Assembly (NCBI RefSeq): GCF_019175385.1
Contig: NC_083345.1
Location: forward strand, 122,081,657 to 122,145,656
Direction of reading: 5' to 3'
Source: Lycium barbarum
Taxonomy: Eukaryota > Streptophyta > Magnoliopsida > Solanales > Solanaceae
Length of the DNA: 64,000 nt
Below are positions 1-10,679 of this stretch, piece by piece. Under the pieces are notes generated by a model. That model saw only the letters and a list, made by a program, of their open reading frames with translations. It did no database searches and was not told the DNA's origin. Made by a program: the position numbers and the translations under genes. Every line of letters starts with the position of its first letter. Position 1 is the first letter of the stretch.

Positions 1-525
1 GCAATAAATGGCATAACCATCTGGTCCCTCGGGGTGAGTCAGAACTGGAGCTGTAGTCAACTTTTCCTTTAGCAACTGAAAGCTTCGTTCACAAGCATCA
101 GTCCACTAGAACTTAGCTGCCTTCTGAGTCAGCTTCGTTAATGGCGCTGCAATTGAAGCAAAATTCTCCACAAATCTCGTATAATATCCTGCCAATCCCA
201 GAAAACTACGTACCTCAGTAGGTGTCGTCGGTCTCGGCCAAGCCTTTACGACCTCAATTTTCTGTGTATCCACCCAAAGGCCATCAGATCCAATGATATG
301 CCCCAAAAATGCCACTGAAGTCAACCAGAATTCACATTTAGAGAATTTAGCATACAATTTCTGATGCCGGAGTACCCCAAGTACCGCCCTCAGATGATCT
401 GCATGCTCTTCTTGTGATCGTGAATAGACCAGAATATCATCAATAAATACAATCACGAACATATCTAGGAACGACTTGAATACTCGGTTCATCAGATCCA
501 TAAATACTACTGGGGCGTTGGTCAA
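1..525 (-). pseudogene. Ty3/Gypsy pol fragment: RT C-terminal part and start of RNase H
   Basis: Minus-strand reading frame of a Ty3-type reverse transcriptase. It starts at [15 protein letters not shown], carries the catalytic box [10 protein letters not shown] (the FIDD form of YxDD), then FLGHIIG and [13 protein letters not shown] of the thumb and connection region. The frame meets a stop just after KAAKF at about 106. Beyond the stop the expected linker continues as WTDACERSF and LTTAPVLTHPEG towards the window edge, so RNase H is cut by the window. It follows directly from the protease-RT frame at 522-1599, from which it is separated by a one-base deletion. The family is certain; the element is clearly non-coding today. 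Confidence 0.9.
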
Positions 526-1599
526 CCCAACAACATCACCCTAAACTCGTAGTGCCCGTATCGGGTCCTGAATTCGGTTTTTGGAATATCTGCCTCTCTT
601 ATCCGCACCTGATGGTAGCCTGATCGCAGGTCTATCTTCGAGAAACACTTAGCGCCCTGCAATTGGTCAAATAAGTCATCAATCCTGGGGAGGGGATATT
701 TGTTCTTTATCGTCACTTTGTTCAACTGCCTATAATCAATACACATCCGCAGCGACCCATCTTCCTTCCTCACGAACAGTACCGGCGCTCCCCACGGTGA
801 TGTACTGGGCCTGATGAAGTCCTTCTTTAACAAATCCCTCAGCTGCTCCTTCAATTCTTTCAGTTCTGCAGGTTCCATTCTGTAGGGAGGAATAGATATA
901 GGCTGAGTATCTGGCAGCACATCTATCGTGAAATCTATCTCCCACTCAGGTGGAAGACCTGGAAGCTCGTCTGGAAATACATCCGGAAATTCATTGACCA
1001 CCGGGACCGACTGAAGAGTGGGTGCCTCTGCTTTCGTGTCATGCACACGAACCAAATGATAAATATACCCCTTCTTAATCATCTTTCTGGCCTTGAGGTA
1101 TGAAATAAACTTACCCCTCGGCGATGCTATACTTCCCGTCCACTTTAAAATGGGTTCTCCTGGAAACTGGAAGCGAACTACTTTTTTCTGACAGTCGACG
1201 TTGGCATAACAAGAAGCTAACCAGCCTATACCCATAATAACATCAAATTCAGTCATATCTAGCTCTACCAGATCCACTTTGGTGCAACGGCCACATATAT
1301 CTACTAAACAATCTCTATATACTCTCCTTGCTATAACGAAATCTCCTACCGGTGTAGCTACCTCGAACGATTCTATCGGTTCGGGTTTTGTCCCAATTCT
1401 ACTAGCTACCAGGGGGGAAATATATGATAAAGTAGAGCCTGGATCTATCAATGCATATACATCTCGGGAGAAGATCAATAATATACTTGTAACCACGTCT
1501 TGCGACGCCTCCTGGTCCTGTCGGCTGGCCAAGGCATATATGCGGTTCGAAGGACCGCTAGAACCGGGAGCTCCGCCTCAGCCTACGCAACCTCTTTAA
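522..1599 (-). pseudogene. Ty3/Gypsy pol fragment: aspartic protease and RT N-terminal part
   Basis: Open frame on the minus strand. The protease box [14 protein letters not shown] places its catalytic Asp at about residue 30 of the 336-residue frame. A linker follows. RT starts near residue 217 ([11 protein letters not shown]) and includes [20 protein letters not shown] and [10 protein letters not shown], whose Asp at about 301 is the first RT catalytic residue. The frame ends at EFRVMLLG. The next residues expected (LTNAPVVF) lie in the neighbouring frame, consistent with loss of one base near 525. The first codon is TTG and is not a real start: frame-matched sequence continues upstream as a gag-like tail ([16 protein letters not shown]) to about 1599. 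The zinc knuckle and gag capsid expected further upstream are absent. Confidence 0.9.
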
Positions 1600-1687
1600 G
1601 GTTGCTAACCACTCCGCATACTCTAATTGCCTTTAGACTTCCTTAACTTCTCATTTGTTTCCTATGTTAACATTTACGGAACCTTTA

Positions 1688-1795
1688 GTACACTTCCCAG
1701 GGGGTCACCCATCCTAAAATTTCTCTCACCCCAGCACGCTTAACCTCGGAATTCTGATGAAATTCGGTGCGTTAATGCTGGTATGATTGCATCCG
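1688..1795 (-). pseudogene. 5S rRNA-derived tract inside the Ty3 element
   Basis: The minus strand from 1795 down to 1688 reads as a degenerate plant 5S rRNA covering roughly positions 1-100. Recognisable blocks in order are ATCATACCAGCA, GCACCG, TCATCAGAA, TTAAGCGTGCT, GAGAG, AGGATGGGTGACC and CTGGGAAGT. Similarity stops after GGGAAGT, before the last ~20 bases of 5S. The internal Pol III promoter parts (A-box-like GTTAAGCGTGCT and C-box-like AGGATGGGTGACC) are largely kept. It sits in the 530-bp non-coding gap between the acidic ORF and the protease frame. Cassandra-type TRIM elements carry 5S sequence in their LTRs; whether this is such an insertion or capture by this element is inference, and no Cassandra ends were found. 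Confidence 0.75.
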
Positions 1796-2133
1796 CCTCA
1801 CCGCATGACCTTCATCACGAAATCTGGAGCAAGTCGGTGTCTTAACAACTTCCAAAATATTCTCGTAACGTGTCTCCCTCCGAACTTGAGAGGGTCTTTT
1901 ACTCTTCTGACTATACAATTACCGTGCTAGCCTTCTAAATCCTCAATATTCACTTTTCATTTGTATGTATGACTACCCTTCATCCGAGGTTTCCAGATTC
2001 CCACTGGTGGCGGAGACACCTTAGTCGTCGTTACTTATGAATACTGGGTTATCGGCCTTTTTGGGTTTCAACTCGCCACCATTAAATAATACTCTACAGA
2101 AATTACACATACATAGAAAATTCCAAAGAGAAC

Positions 2134-2613
2134 TCATATACCTGTAGCCGACCGGTCTCTAGTCTGGCTCGGTAGGCTGGAATGTGAAGTGTGCTCCGCA
2201 TCATCGTCTACCTGCCATCTGCTCATCTGACTTTCGTCATCGCTCGTATCTGAATCTGAGGAGTATAGATAACCGGGTAATTCCTGATTTACTGACGGCC
2301 AGGATAGGGGACTGGAGTAGTCTGTAACACTCACCGGGGAGGCCTGTCTAACATAGTGCTCCGCCATAGGAGCAGCTGGCATGGCCCCAAAAATCTCCTC
2401 CTCCGGTGTCCTAGAGGAATACTCGGATGGATCTGTATCGTAACTGCCCTCTGCGGGGTCCTCCTCCCTGGGAGCCAAAAACTCTAGAGGAATCGTCGCA
2501 GGATCCTCCGAAGGATCAATCTCAATAGAATAGCTAAGGCTCCTCCTACTCGGTCCTGGAGATACTCTAGGGGCCTTCTTAGCACCCTCACTATCTGAAG
2601 CTGATCTTTTCAT
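2134..2613 (-). CDS. Acidic Ser/Asp/Glu-rich ORF of the Ty3 element (gag position)
   Basis: 159-residue ORF starting MKRSASDSEG, about 200 bp downstream of the primer-binding site of the minus-oriented element, where gag should begin. It is rich in Ser, Asp, Glu and Pro (EDPATIPLEF, REEDPAEG, SDSDTSDDES) and shows no capsid-type hydrophobic helices and no CCHC knuckle. It ends a few codons after ACAG followed by GTATATGAG, which reads as a good splice donor, so it could once have been spliced to downstream sequence. I do not recognise a family. It could be the N-terminus of a gag whose remainder was lost in the gap to 1600, or an accessory ORF. Confidence 0.4.
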   Translation of the reverse strand: MKRSASDSEGAKKAPRVSPGPSRRSLSYSIEIDPSEDPATIPLEFLAPREEDPAEGSYDTDPSEYSSRTPEEEIFGAMPAAPMAEHYVRQASPVSVTDYSSPLSWPSVNQELPGYLYSSDSDTSDDESQMSRWQVDDDAEHTSHSSLPSQTRDRSATGI

Positions 2614-2814
2614 CTCTCGTCAATCTACAATCACCTGCAGGAAAAAGAATCAGAAGCGATCTTCCCTAGACACTGGCGCTATCGCACGATCTAAGATCGA
2701 AGGAAAGGTAACATCCTAAATGTCATGTAGCTTCCTGTTTATAGATGTGGTGCACCACACACCGATAAACAAGACTCTACTAGACACGGCCTGTAGACAT
2801 TCCGAGGATGAACC

Positions 2815-2826
2815 GCTCTGATACCA
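2815..2826 (-). other. Retrotransposon primer-binding site (initiator tRNA-Met type)
   Basis: The minus strand reads TGGTATCAGAGC, complementary to the 3' end of plant initiator tRNA-Met. It lies four bases inside the LTR boundary at 2831, the standard place for minus-strand priming. It fixes the orientation of the element as minus. Confidence 0.85.
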
Positions 2827-3188
2827 CTTCTGTCACAACCCAACCAGTGGGCCATGACAGGTACCCAGTATTGGCTACCGAGCACCCCTTATCATACTAT
2901 CTATCGTTCAACCTGTTCTGTCACGACTCAACTAGATGGGCACTTATTGTACTTGTGTTTAGCATATTAAGGGCTTTTATAAATGCAAGACAAAATGCTA
3001 TATAAAACTGTCACGTATGATATCACACACAAGCCGGTCAGGCTATCGTAATGTAGGGAATTTCCAAAACGTAATCCATACTAACATAACTGAATGATAA
3101 CCACCTATGACCCACATACATGTCTACAGGCCTCTAAGAGTAACAACAGTGTCATATGGCGGGACAGGGCCCCACCGTACCCTAATTA

Positions 3189-3191
<3 letters not shown>

Positions 3192-3220
<29 letters not shown>
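3192..3220. repeat. (AT)n microsatellite
   Basis: Uninterrupted AT dinucleotide run of about 29 bases within the Ty3 LTR. Confidence 0.95.
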
Positions 3221-3225
<5 letters not shown>

Positions 3226-3620
3226 TCACAACAGAAGGATCTGTACCAAAAGTATAGACTTCGGAACAAGGGAGCACTTCAAAATAGTAGGATGGATGTC
3301 CTAAGCTGGCGGGTCACCACCACGAGCGTCAGTACCTGCGGGCATGAAACGCAGCCCCCGAAGAAAGGGGGTCAGTACGGAATATGTACTGAGCATGTAA
3401 GGCATGAAATACAGTAAAGAGCATCATAATTAAAACGGAGATTTACCAGAAACAAGTATGACTGTTAAAAACATCAATACACTTGCCTTTTGAAAGGAAA
3501 AACATGCATGTCAACATCATATATCATATATACATATAACGTGTCTCGGCCCTCTAGTGAGGGACTCGGTGGATAGAGTCATCATATGCCATCCTGGCCG
3601 CCACCCCCGTATCATCATGT

Positions 3621-3624
<4 letters not shown>

Positions 3625-3693
<69 letters not shown>
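3625..3693. repeat. (AT)n microsatellite, about 34 units
   Basis: Uninterrupted AT dinucleotide run of about 69 bases within the Ty3 LTR, the longest in the window and probably length-variable between individuals. Confidence 0.95.
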
Positions 3694-3694
<1 letters not shown>

Positions 3695-5473
3695 CGTGCC
3701 CCGACCCTCTAGTGAGGGACGCGGTGAACAATGCAGTGGAGTACGCACGAGAACGTGTCCTGGCCCGGGACTCAGTGAAAGATATATTGAGGCATGCACG
3801 AGCAGAGTAGTGAGAAACCATATGCATATAAATCAATTTTTTTTAAGACTCGATAGGTAAGTACACTAATTGACACTTGAAGGATCATAACACGTTTCGG
3901 GTCAATTCGAGTTAGCATAAGAAAGTTATGGACGTTATCTATTTTAGAAACCTCTGAACGTTTCCGAACAATCCGAGACCGCCTATGAAAGTTAGGAACA
4001 TCAATCCTTATAGAACCGTTTTTGGAGTAGGGACTCTTTATGCTTTGCTCGTTATTCAATCATACCATAGGCTCGACTATACTAAGTATGCTAATGTCAA
4101 GAAGTGAATAAGAATCATAAACAAGCTCGGAACTAAAGAATAGAGTTAACCCAAGATGCGTGTCATACCTTACTTAGCTCTAGGACATGCCAAAAGAAAG
4201 AAAGGGTAAGCCTTACATACCTTGCCCGCTTCCTAAGCTAATCCGAACTTCAGTCTCGATTTTTCCCAAGATCTACAACAACGTTAGAAGATAGAAAACA
4301 TTAGCTATAGGTGTTTAGGAATCTGATTCTAAGCTAGCAATTCACCTACAGAAATTTGGGCAGCATTTTCCCTATATTTTCAACCAACCCCGAGAATTCA
4401 ACTCGGCCAAATCACCAACAACAATACCAACAATCATATTTTCAACTTCCACAATTAATTCAAAATGCATCCTAACGTTAGCAACCCTTTCTACATAATT
4501 CGACGACATTTCATTTACATTCAAATTAACCACAACAACCCAACTTACAATCTTCCAAACTCAATAAGAACAACAACACATTCCTCGCTTCCAAGTTCAT
4601 GAATTATACCAACAACCACACATTAACAACATCATTCATACAAATATAAGAAACCATGCTAACGTCACATTAACTTCTACAACAATCCTACAACGATTAC
4701 AACTTCATTTCAAGCCATCAAACCTTCAATTTCATCATGGAATCCACAACAACAACAACCAAAAATACTAAATAAAATCAATTCATCACATCTTACCAAC
4801 ACAACCCCTATTCGACCACAACCTACACACACATATTTCATGAATTGCATCCATTTCTACATACTACAACACTCACAAATCATCCCTAACACATAGAAAA
4901 GGAGATTAAATCTTACTTTTATCCTTTAACTTCTCAACTTGGCTAGGGTTTACAACTTGTACAATGAATGCTTTGCTTCTCCAACAACTACTCCACGTTA
5001 ATAAGGGTCTTCCAATTGGTTGAAATACTAGAAGAAAATTATTTTCTTTGATCAATTTCTGTGGCACCATATTTGGCTAGCCATGGCCGAATGGTTCTCC
5101 ATCTTCTTCTCCAAGTTTCTTGAATTGTGTAAATGATGAATAAGTCTTGCTTTGTCATCACTCATCCATATATATATAAATACATAGCCCATAAAAGGTG
5201 GACACATGCCCCCCACTCATGGCTCAAGACAATTGGCCAAGCCATGGGTGGGAGCCCACCCCTAGCCACACGGCCACTTGTGGTTTTTTTCTTTTTCATT
5301 TCATGAAATAATTAACATGAATAAATTAACTTCTAATTTCCCTTAATATTTCCACACCAATAAAATTTATAAGCAACTTGTGCATTAAAACAAAATCGAA
5401 AAAAAATAGCCTTGTCCTTAACTTATCGCGGTTGGCTTAGAATGTCCCAATGCACAAAATACGGGATATAACA

Positions 5474-5956
5474 GGTCCACCCCTCTATCTTTCTCTACTT
5501 AAGTACTGGACTTGGTTCACCTGGTGTAGGGCTCAAACTTGTGACCTAAGATACAAATCCCTCAACCTTTACTGATTGGAAGATAAATATTCAAGATCAA
5601 AGTACCAAAAGACTTTACAACAATTAAAGGTATAAATCATTGCCCAAAAGCAAAACAAAAATGGGAAAAAATGCATAGCGCAGCTCGAGCACTACAACAA
5701 AACGAAGAATGCGATTAACATATATTTTTTGACTTGCATAGAAGAACTACCGAGTTATATTCTTCTGTAAATATGAAAACTAATGTTATACGAGGAACAA
5801 TCTCAAGAGTGGAAAAATATGCATGGCAACCCAAGCATTACAACAAAATGGAGAAGAGAATTAAAATGTCTTTTTCGATTAGCATCATAGAAGGATTACT
5901 GAGCTACATTCTACCAAAAATATGAAAACTAATGTTAGGTTATACGATGAACAATC
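5474..5956. other. 3' flank of LIL3 copy 1 (start of the tandem segment)
   Basis: This sequence recurs with small differences at 27150-27600, 35325-35605 and 45335-45797, always next to a LIL3 remnant. The Ty3 LTR joins it at GGTCCACCCC, which in the other copies lies inside a longer continuous stretch, so the LTR interrupts the segment. No gene is seen. Confidence 0.7.
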
Positions 5957-6111
5957 TCAAGAATCCTTCAAGCTGCTTGAGGTCTTGTCATTCCAAGATG
6001 CTTGCCATTGCTTGTAATAGAAAGTAATCTCTTCCAGCAACTTTTTGATAGTTTCTAAATCCTCGTTCTTGCGGATCAATAGTACACCAGCTACAAACAA
6101 TAGTGTTTTGC
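5957..6111 (-). pseudogene. LIL3: LIL3 pseudogene copy 1, 3' part of last exon
   Basis: The minus strand encodes the C-terminus of LIL3 (light-harvesting-like protein 3): [20 protein letters not shown], then a KKLLEE box, YKQWQASW and SSSLKDS before a stop. In the family this is the second membrane helix and stromal tail of a thylakoid protein that anchors geranylgeranyl reductase during chlorophyll and tocopherol synthesis. The exon breaks at 6111 inside the codons for CKTLLF. Its 5' part resumes at 15183 after a 9-kb nest of transposons, with TGTTTTGC on both sides. No upstream exon with a transit peptide is present in any copy in the window. Confidence 0.85.
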
Positions 6112-6245
6112 GACCAAGGATTCGAACCCTTGACCAAAAGTAACAAAGCTTTAACAGTTTCTTCTTTGCCACTAAACCAACAACACACTTTATTAATGTA
6201 TTCCTTGATCGTATTTCTTATATATTTACTGAATTTTTCAGTACA
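6112..6245 (-). mobile_element. hAT-like MITE in LIL3 exon, left part
   Basis: Left piece of a ~200-bp element whose right piece is 15103-15174. The 8-bp direct repeat TGTTTTGC (6104-6111 and 15175-15182) flanks the pair, as expected of hAT insertions. On the minus strand the outer end reads AAGGGGCGGATTTGG, close to the CAGGGGCGGA-type ends of Solanaceae hAT MITEs. The other end (GACCAAGGATTCGAACCC) is not a matching TIR. A tRNA B-box-like GGTTCGAATCC lies there, so a tRNA-related origin is an alternative. CACTA-1 split it. Confidence 0.55.
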
Positions 6246-6289
6246 CACTACAACATAAGACATATATAGCTACGAAATCTTAGATATGA

Positions 6290-7340
6290 ATTTAAAAATC
6301 ATACCTAATACTTAGTAATAGCCACAAAAATTTGAATTCCGTGGCTATCTACAAATTCTTAAAATTTCTTAGCCACAGAAATTAAATTGGCAAAGCTAAT
6401 TCCTTAGTTTTGCTACAATTGCTAACTATCGTGACAATAGTTACCTAAATAGCTACAACTTTATTGCTACAATAAAATTTTTGTAGTTGATCATAAGTTT
6501 TTGCCACGCAATAGAAGTTACTGTAGCAATAGTAACCTTTTAGCCACGATAAATCATTTGAAATAAAATGTTGTAGCTAAATAAAACATTTTGCTTCAAC
6601 ACATAAAAGCTTGTGGCAATAATTAAATGATATAGCCACAGATCTTTTCCTATAATAAAATTTTGTAGCTAATCATTAATTTTTGCCATAAGGTGAAACT
6701 TACTGTAGCAATAGTAACCTTTTAGCCACGATAAATTATTTGAAACTAAATGTTGTAGCTACATATATATTTTCGCTTCAAGTTATAAAAAAACCGTGGC
6801 AAGAGTTAAATGATATAGCCACGGATCTTTTGCTATAATAAAATTTTATAATTAATCATTAATTTTTGTCACGAGTTGAAACTCACTGTAGCAACAGTAA
6901 CCTTTTAGACACAGAAAGTTATTTTAAACAAAAATTGTAGCTAAAGAAATACTTTTGCTTCGAGTATTAAAAAATTGTGGCAATAGTCGGCTTAATCTAT
7001 AAAATTATTTATTATGACAAAATGATATATCCACGGATTTATTGTTGTGATAAATTTTGGTAGCTATTTTTTTTTTAAACAATGAGTTGAAATTTGGTTT
7101 AGTAATAGTAGTCTTTTAGCCACATTAAACTATTGGAAACAAAATCTTGTAGCTACATGGATATTTTTTTCTTCAAGTTATATTTGAGAAAAGGTGAAAT
7201 AATTTTCTTAATAATTACAATTATCTGTCATGATAAAATGAATAACTACAATTAGAGTGACAATAAACTTCCACATTTAACTATAATTTTGGTTATACAC
7301 GTGCGGTTACGATAGCAACAATAGTATTTAACCACAATAG
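6290..7340. repeat. CACTA-1 left subterminal repeats
   Basis: Dozens of short inverted and direct motifs of the type TAGCCACG / CGTGGCTA, TTGTAGCTA and CTGTAGCAATAG. Two ~175-bp stretches (about 6490-6660 and 6660-6840) are near-duplicates. In En/Spm elements such repeats bind the TNPA protein. Confidence 0.75.
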
Positions 7341-7984
7341 ATTAACTATAATAATTTACTAATATGTTTACATCGATTACAAAAATCATGAAAAGAGACG
7401 GTCTAACAAGGTTAGGTTATGAAAAAAGAAATTAAAAATAAAAGTTAGATTTTTCCTAAAAGATAGAAAATAGTTATTGTATATAAATTAAATAATAATT
7501 AACATTCAAATAAAAAGAATAAAATTAAAAAATTAATCTTCATTAATAGATCATTTGGAAACCTACTTGTTGCAGAGGTGTTCATGAGTCGGTTTGGGTT
7601 GATTTTTTGGTTCAAACCAAAATCAAATCAATTTAATCGGTTTTTTAATTATTAAAATCAAACAAAATCAAATATAATACATATCCATCAGTTTGGTTCG
7701 ATTTTAAGAAATCTAATGGTATTTCTCTCTTTATTGTTTTCCCTATGATTTTCATCCTTTTCCAACTTATAATCCGTTATTATCCTAGTATTGTGGGAGC
7801 TATAATTTTCTTAGATTATGGAGTAAATGTTTTAAGATCTATGAGATTTGATTAAGTGAATAAAGTTTAAATACAATTTTTAAGGTAAATCTCATAGTTG
7901 CTCCTTTAAATAAGTAAGTTTGGATTAAGGTGCAACATCTGCACGAAAGTCGTTGTTTCTTACACTATTAAAAAAACAGTGAAA

Positions 7985-8510
7985 TTCGACCAAAATTTTC
8001 GACCACATGCGGTCGAAAAAGGCCAATTTTCGACCGCAAGGCATGGTCACTAACAGGTAGGGTGAAGTTTTTTTCACGTGGTCGGAAATTTTTGACCTCA
8101 CGCGGTCGAAATAAGTTTTCTACCTATATTACAAAAATAAAATTTTCGACCTCACGCGGTCGAAAAAATTATTTTTTATTTAAATATTAATAAAAAATTT
8201 CGACCACACGCGGTCGAAAATATTATTTTTATAGAAATATTATTTAAAGTTTTCGACCTCTTCTGGTCGAAATATGATAGAATATAAAAATAATAAAAAA
8301 ATATTTCAGAATTTCGACCGCATGAGGTCGAAATTTAACAATATTTTTGCTAGATTTCGACCTCATGAGGTCGAAATTGAAAATGTTGCCCAGATTTTTG
8401 ACCTCGTGCGGTCGAAATTTTAATTTGTGAGTACAATTTCGACCTTATGAGGTCGAAAATTATCAATATCTGGGTGAATTTTCAATCTCATGAGGTCGAA
8501 AATCTGGAAA
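7985..8510. repeat. CACTA-2 left subterminal palindrome array
   Basis: About eleven copies of TTCGACC-NNNN-GGTCGAAA at 30-60 bp spacing. The best units (about 8356, and near 8320 and 8440) are perfect or near-perfect 20-bp palindromes (TTCGACCTCATGAGGTCGAA). The central four bases vary (CATG, ACGC, TTCT, CGTG) while the arms are conserved. Confidence 0.85.
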
Positions 8511-8519
8511 AAAATTTCC

Positions 8520-9057
8520 AGCATTCAGCTGCTTTTACAGCAGCCCACCTGTCAATCACACTCATCAACCAAATCAACGATGCAATTCATCAACATGTCC
8601 AATTCATCAAAATACTTCTACAATCATAAACTTCACATTCTAAAATCAAATTCAACCTCAAGTTTCAATTTAAAGTACTTCTAAATATCCTTAAAACTAC
8701 ATTCAAACACTTGAACATCGTAAAGTTAAACAACCATAAACTACTTTCTACATTCAAACACTTAAACATCGTAAAGTTAAAACATCCATAAACTACTTCC
8801 TACAATTAAATTCACCTTCAAAAGTACATCTAATTCGAATTAAAACTATCATAAAAAAAAATTACATATGCAAGAAAACATAGCAATATTACAATCCAAA
8901 AGTATACGAATCAAAAAAGTCAACGTTGGGTGTTAGAGACATGATCCGATTCCGCCCCACTATCCACATCAACAAGAGCATGAACTATGTTGTCTTGTGA
9001 CCTACGTTCCTAAATCTCAAATTGTTAATATTCACGAAAAAAGAACCAAGTTTTCAT
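8520..9057. other. CACTA-2 interior without a recognised gene
   Basis: AT-rich sequence with a short internal near-duplication of ACATTCAAACACTTRAACATCGTAAAG (8700-8790). No coding similarity is seen. Confidence 0.5.
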
Positions 9058-10130
9058 CTATTGTACCGAGCTATTGTCTTTTTCTCTCAGGAACCTTTTC
9101 TTATCATAATGACTTGTATTTCCAGAAGCTCTGCAACCAGAAAAGGTGCTAGTCCCATTAGGATATTCTACTCCAAACTGCAAGATAAGTAACTCATTAA
9201 GTGGCCGCTCATCCTCACCACAACTGCAAGGTTGAAGAAACAAAAGTTAAAGATATAAAATAAACTGGAATTAAACAGGAAAAAATGGACTAAAGTTGAT
9301 AAAAATCTCACCCTCCATAGATTACAATATCCGTGTTCCGAGCAGTAGCAGTATGAGAAAATCGTCCCTGTGGTTTTTGGCCCATTACATCAAGCTGCGT
9401 CCATGATGAATTTATCACATCAAGAACCCAAACATCATTGTAGTATTTCTTGTCTCCAACTCCACCAATCACATATACCTGTAAAGTGAGTTTTTGCCTT
9501 TGTTAATAATTGTTTAGTATATTTACTGAAAGACTACAATATCAGTTACTTGCCTTCGACCCAAAATTCACAGAGGCATGACCGGCTCGAGCACCAGGTG
9601 ATCGTCCAACAACATTCAGCTGGTAAGAAAGAGCACATCAACATCACCTTGATATCGGTCACCACAGTATCCACCATAAATATAGAGCCTATTACCGATC
9701 GCAACAGCACTATGACTATCCCTAGGAGCAGGCATTTCACCCCTCACATCAGGAGATGACCACCTCATAGTTTTAAGGTCCAAAACATGTAAATCATTCA
9801 AATAGTTTGCCTCGCCTTCACCACTACCACCAAAGATGACTAATTTATCACCACCAATGAGAGTAGCCGTGTGACTTTCACGCGGGAAGGGGGATTTCCT
9901 TGACATTCGAGTTGAGTCCATTCTTGGATCCTGACATCCAATACATGCATATCATTGACCTTCCTTAAGCCATTTGTACCCCCAAATATTACCATTCTAT
10001 GGCCAACAAGAACAGCACTGTGGCTATCTCTTGGCCCCGGTCCTTGCCCTGTTGTCACAAGGATGCTCCAAGCCATTGCCTCAAGATTTAGTACAAGTAC
10101 ATCGCTAAAATGTAAACCCCCCCGACATCC
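9058..10130 (-). pseudogene. Captured kelch-repeat protein gene fragment (3 exons)
   Basis: Three exons are readable on the minus strand. Exon a, 10130-9554, starts after a TTTCAG acceptor with GCRGGLHFSDVLVLNLEAM. Exon b, 9478-9312, starts VYVIGGVGDKKYYNDVWVLD. Exon c, 9223-9058, starts CGEDERPLNELLILQFGVEY. Kelch blades are recognised by PRDSHSAV...IFGG and LYIYGG plus DLHVLDLKTMRW patterns, giving about five blades. Introns obey splice rules: 9553-9479 has a GC donor in the context AAG|GCAAGT, and 9311-9224 is GT-AG. Exon a has two frameshifts (near 9890 and near 9640), so it is dead as protein. Kelch propellers bind protein partners; the source gene is not identifiable here. There is no start exon. 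Confidence 0.85.
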
Positions 10131-10608
10131 CTGAAATTGAGAAAATCAATTTAATGGAGGTATATTTGACCACTAAAAGATATCAACCAATTCACACAAA
10201 GTTATCTAGACATATGCTGCGCATAATAAAATTGTTGTGGATCACTTCAATCTCTAGAACAGAGAATACCTTTATATATGTATCCAACACATATCAACAG
10301 GAAAAAATACTAAACCAGCAGGAAAACAACACCAAACAAGCAGAAAATAGCAATGCAGTAGAAAGAAACAAAAGAAAAACAGCAAAAAGAATAGCAGAGA
10401 ACTAACGAGCAACCCAAAAAAAAAAAAACAGCTTCATCCTAAACTGTTTTTAACCAGCAACCCAGCAGAAAAACAGCACTAAACTGTTTTTAACCATCAA
10501 ATGAACACCTTCTCTCTCAAATCCAGAAAACACATCTTCTCTCTCGAAGTTGATCATTAAATGAACACCAAAAGCCAAACTAATTGCTATCACATTTAAT
10601 AAAACTAC

Positions 10609-10674
10609 CTGGCAAACGGATTGACCGATTCTCTCACGGTATTCTCCTCCAGTAGCTCTTGATGCTCCCACAGC
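10609..10674 (-). pseudogene. Captured CCCH zinc-finger gene, internal 66-bp exon
   Basis: A 66-bp exon bounded by acceptor GACAG and donor CAG|GTAG on the minus strand. It encodes AVGASRATGGEYRERIGQSVCQ-like residues (22 codons, in frame). In plant CCCH proteins of the ZFN type, a segment ending EYPERxGQPVCQ leads into the second finger, so this is the exon before finger 2. It lies downstream of the finger-1 remnant at 11600-11692 on the same strand. Confidence 0.65.
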
Positions 10675-10679
10675 CTGTC

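Larger units (their letters stand above)
2831..5473 (-). mobile_element. 5' LTR of the Ty3 element (about 2.64 kb)
   Basis: On the + strand the block begins TGTCACAACCCAACC and ends GGGATATAACA, giving the TG...CA termini of an LTR in minus orientation. The PBS lies immediately outside its left (3') end. Long LTRs beginning TGTCACGACCC-like are common in Solanaceae Ty3 elements. It contains two AT microsatellites, a direct repeat of the phrase CCCTCTAGTGAGGGAC (about 3550 and 3704), and an A+C-rich stretch from 4380 to 4880. The 3' LTR is outside the window, so the target duplication cannot be tested. ORFs in it are low-complexity by-products. Confidence 0.8.

Noticed and set aside
1279..1599. 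+ strand ORF of 106 codons
   Set aside because: Antisense shadow of the Ty3 protease frame, which has clear motifs.
3586..3836. ORFs of 73-74 codons across the long AT repeat on both strands
   Set aside because: They are products of (AT)n reading as Tyr-Ile repeats; no coding signal outside the repeat.
5988..6263. ORF with Cys-rich start crossing the LIL3 remnant
   Set aside because: Runs from MITE and CACTA sequence into LIL3 in a non-LIL3 frame; chimeric by chance.
7985..8510. CRISPR-like regular repeats
   Set aside because: Short palindromes with variable cores and irregular spacing, inside CACTA ends in plant DNA; no cas genes.
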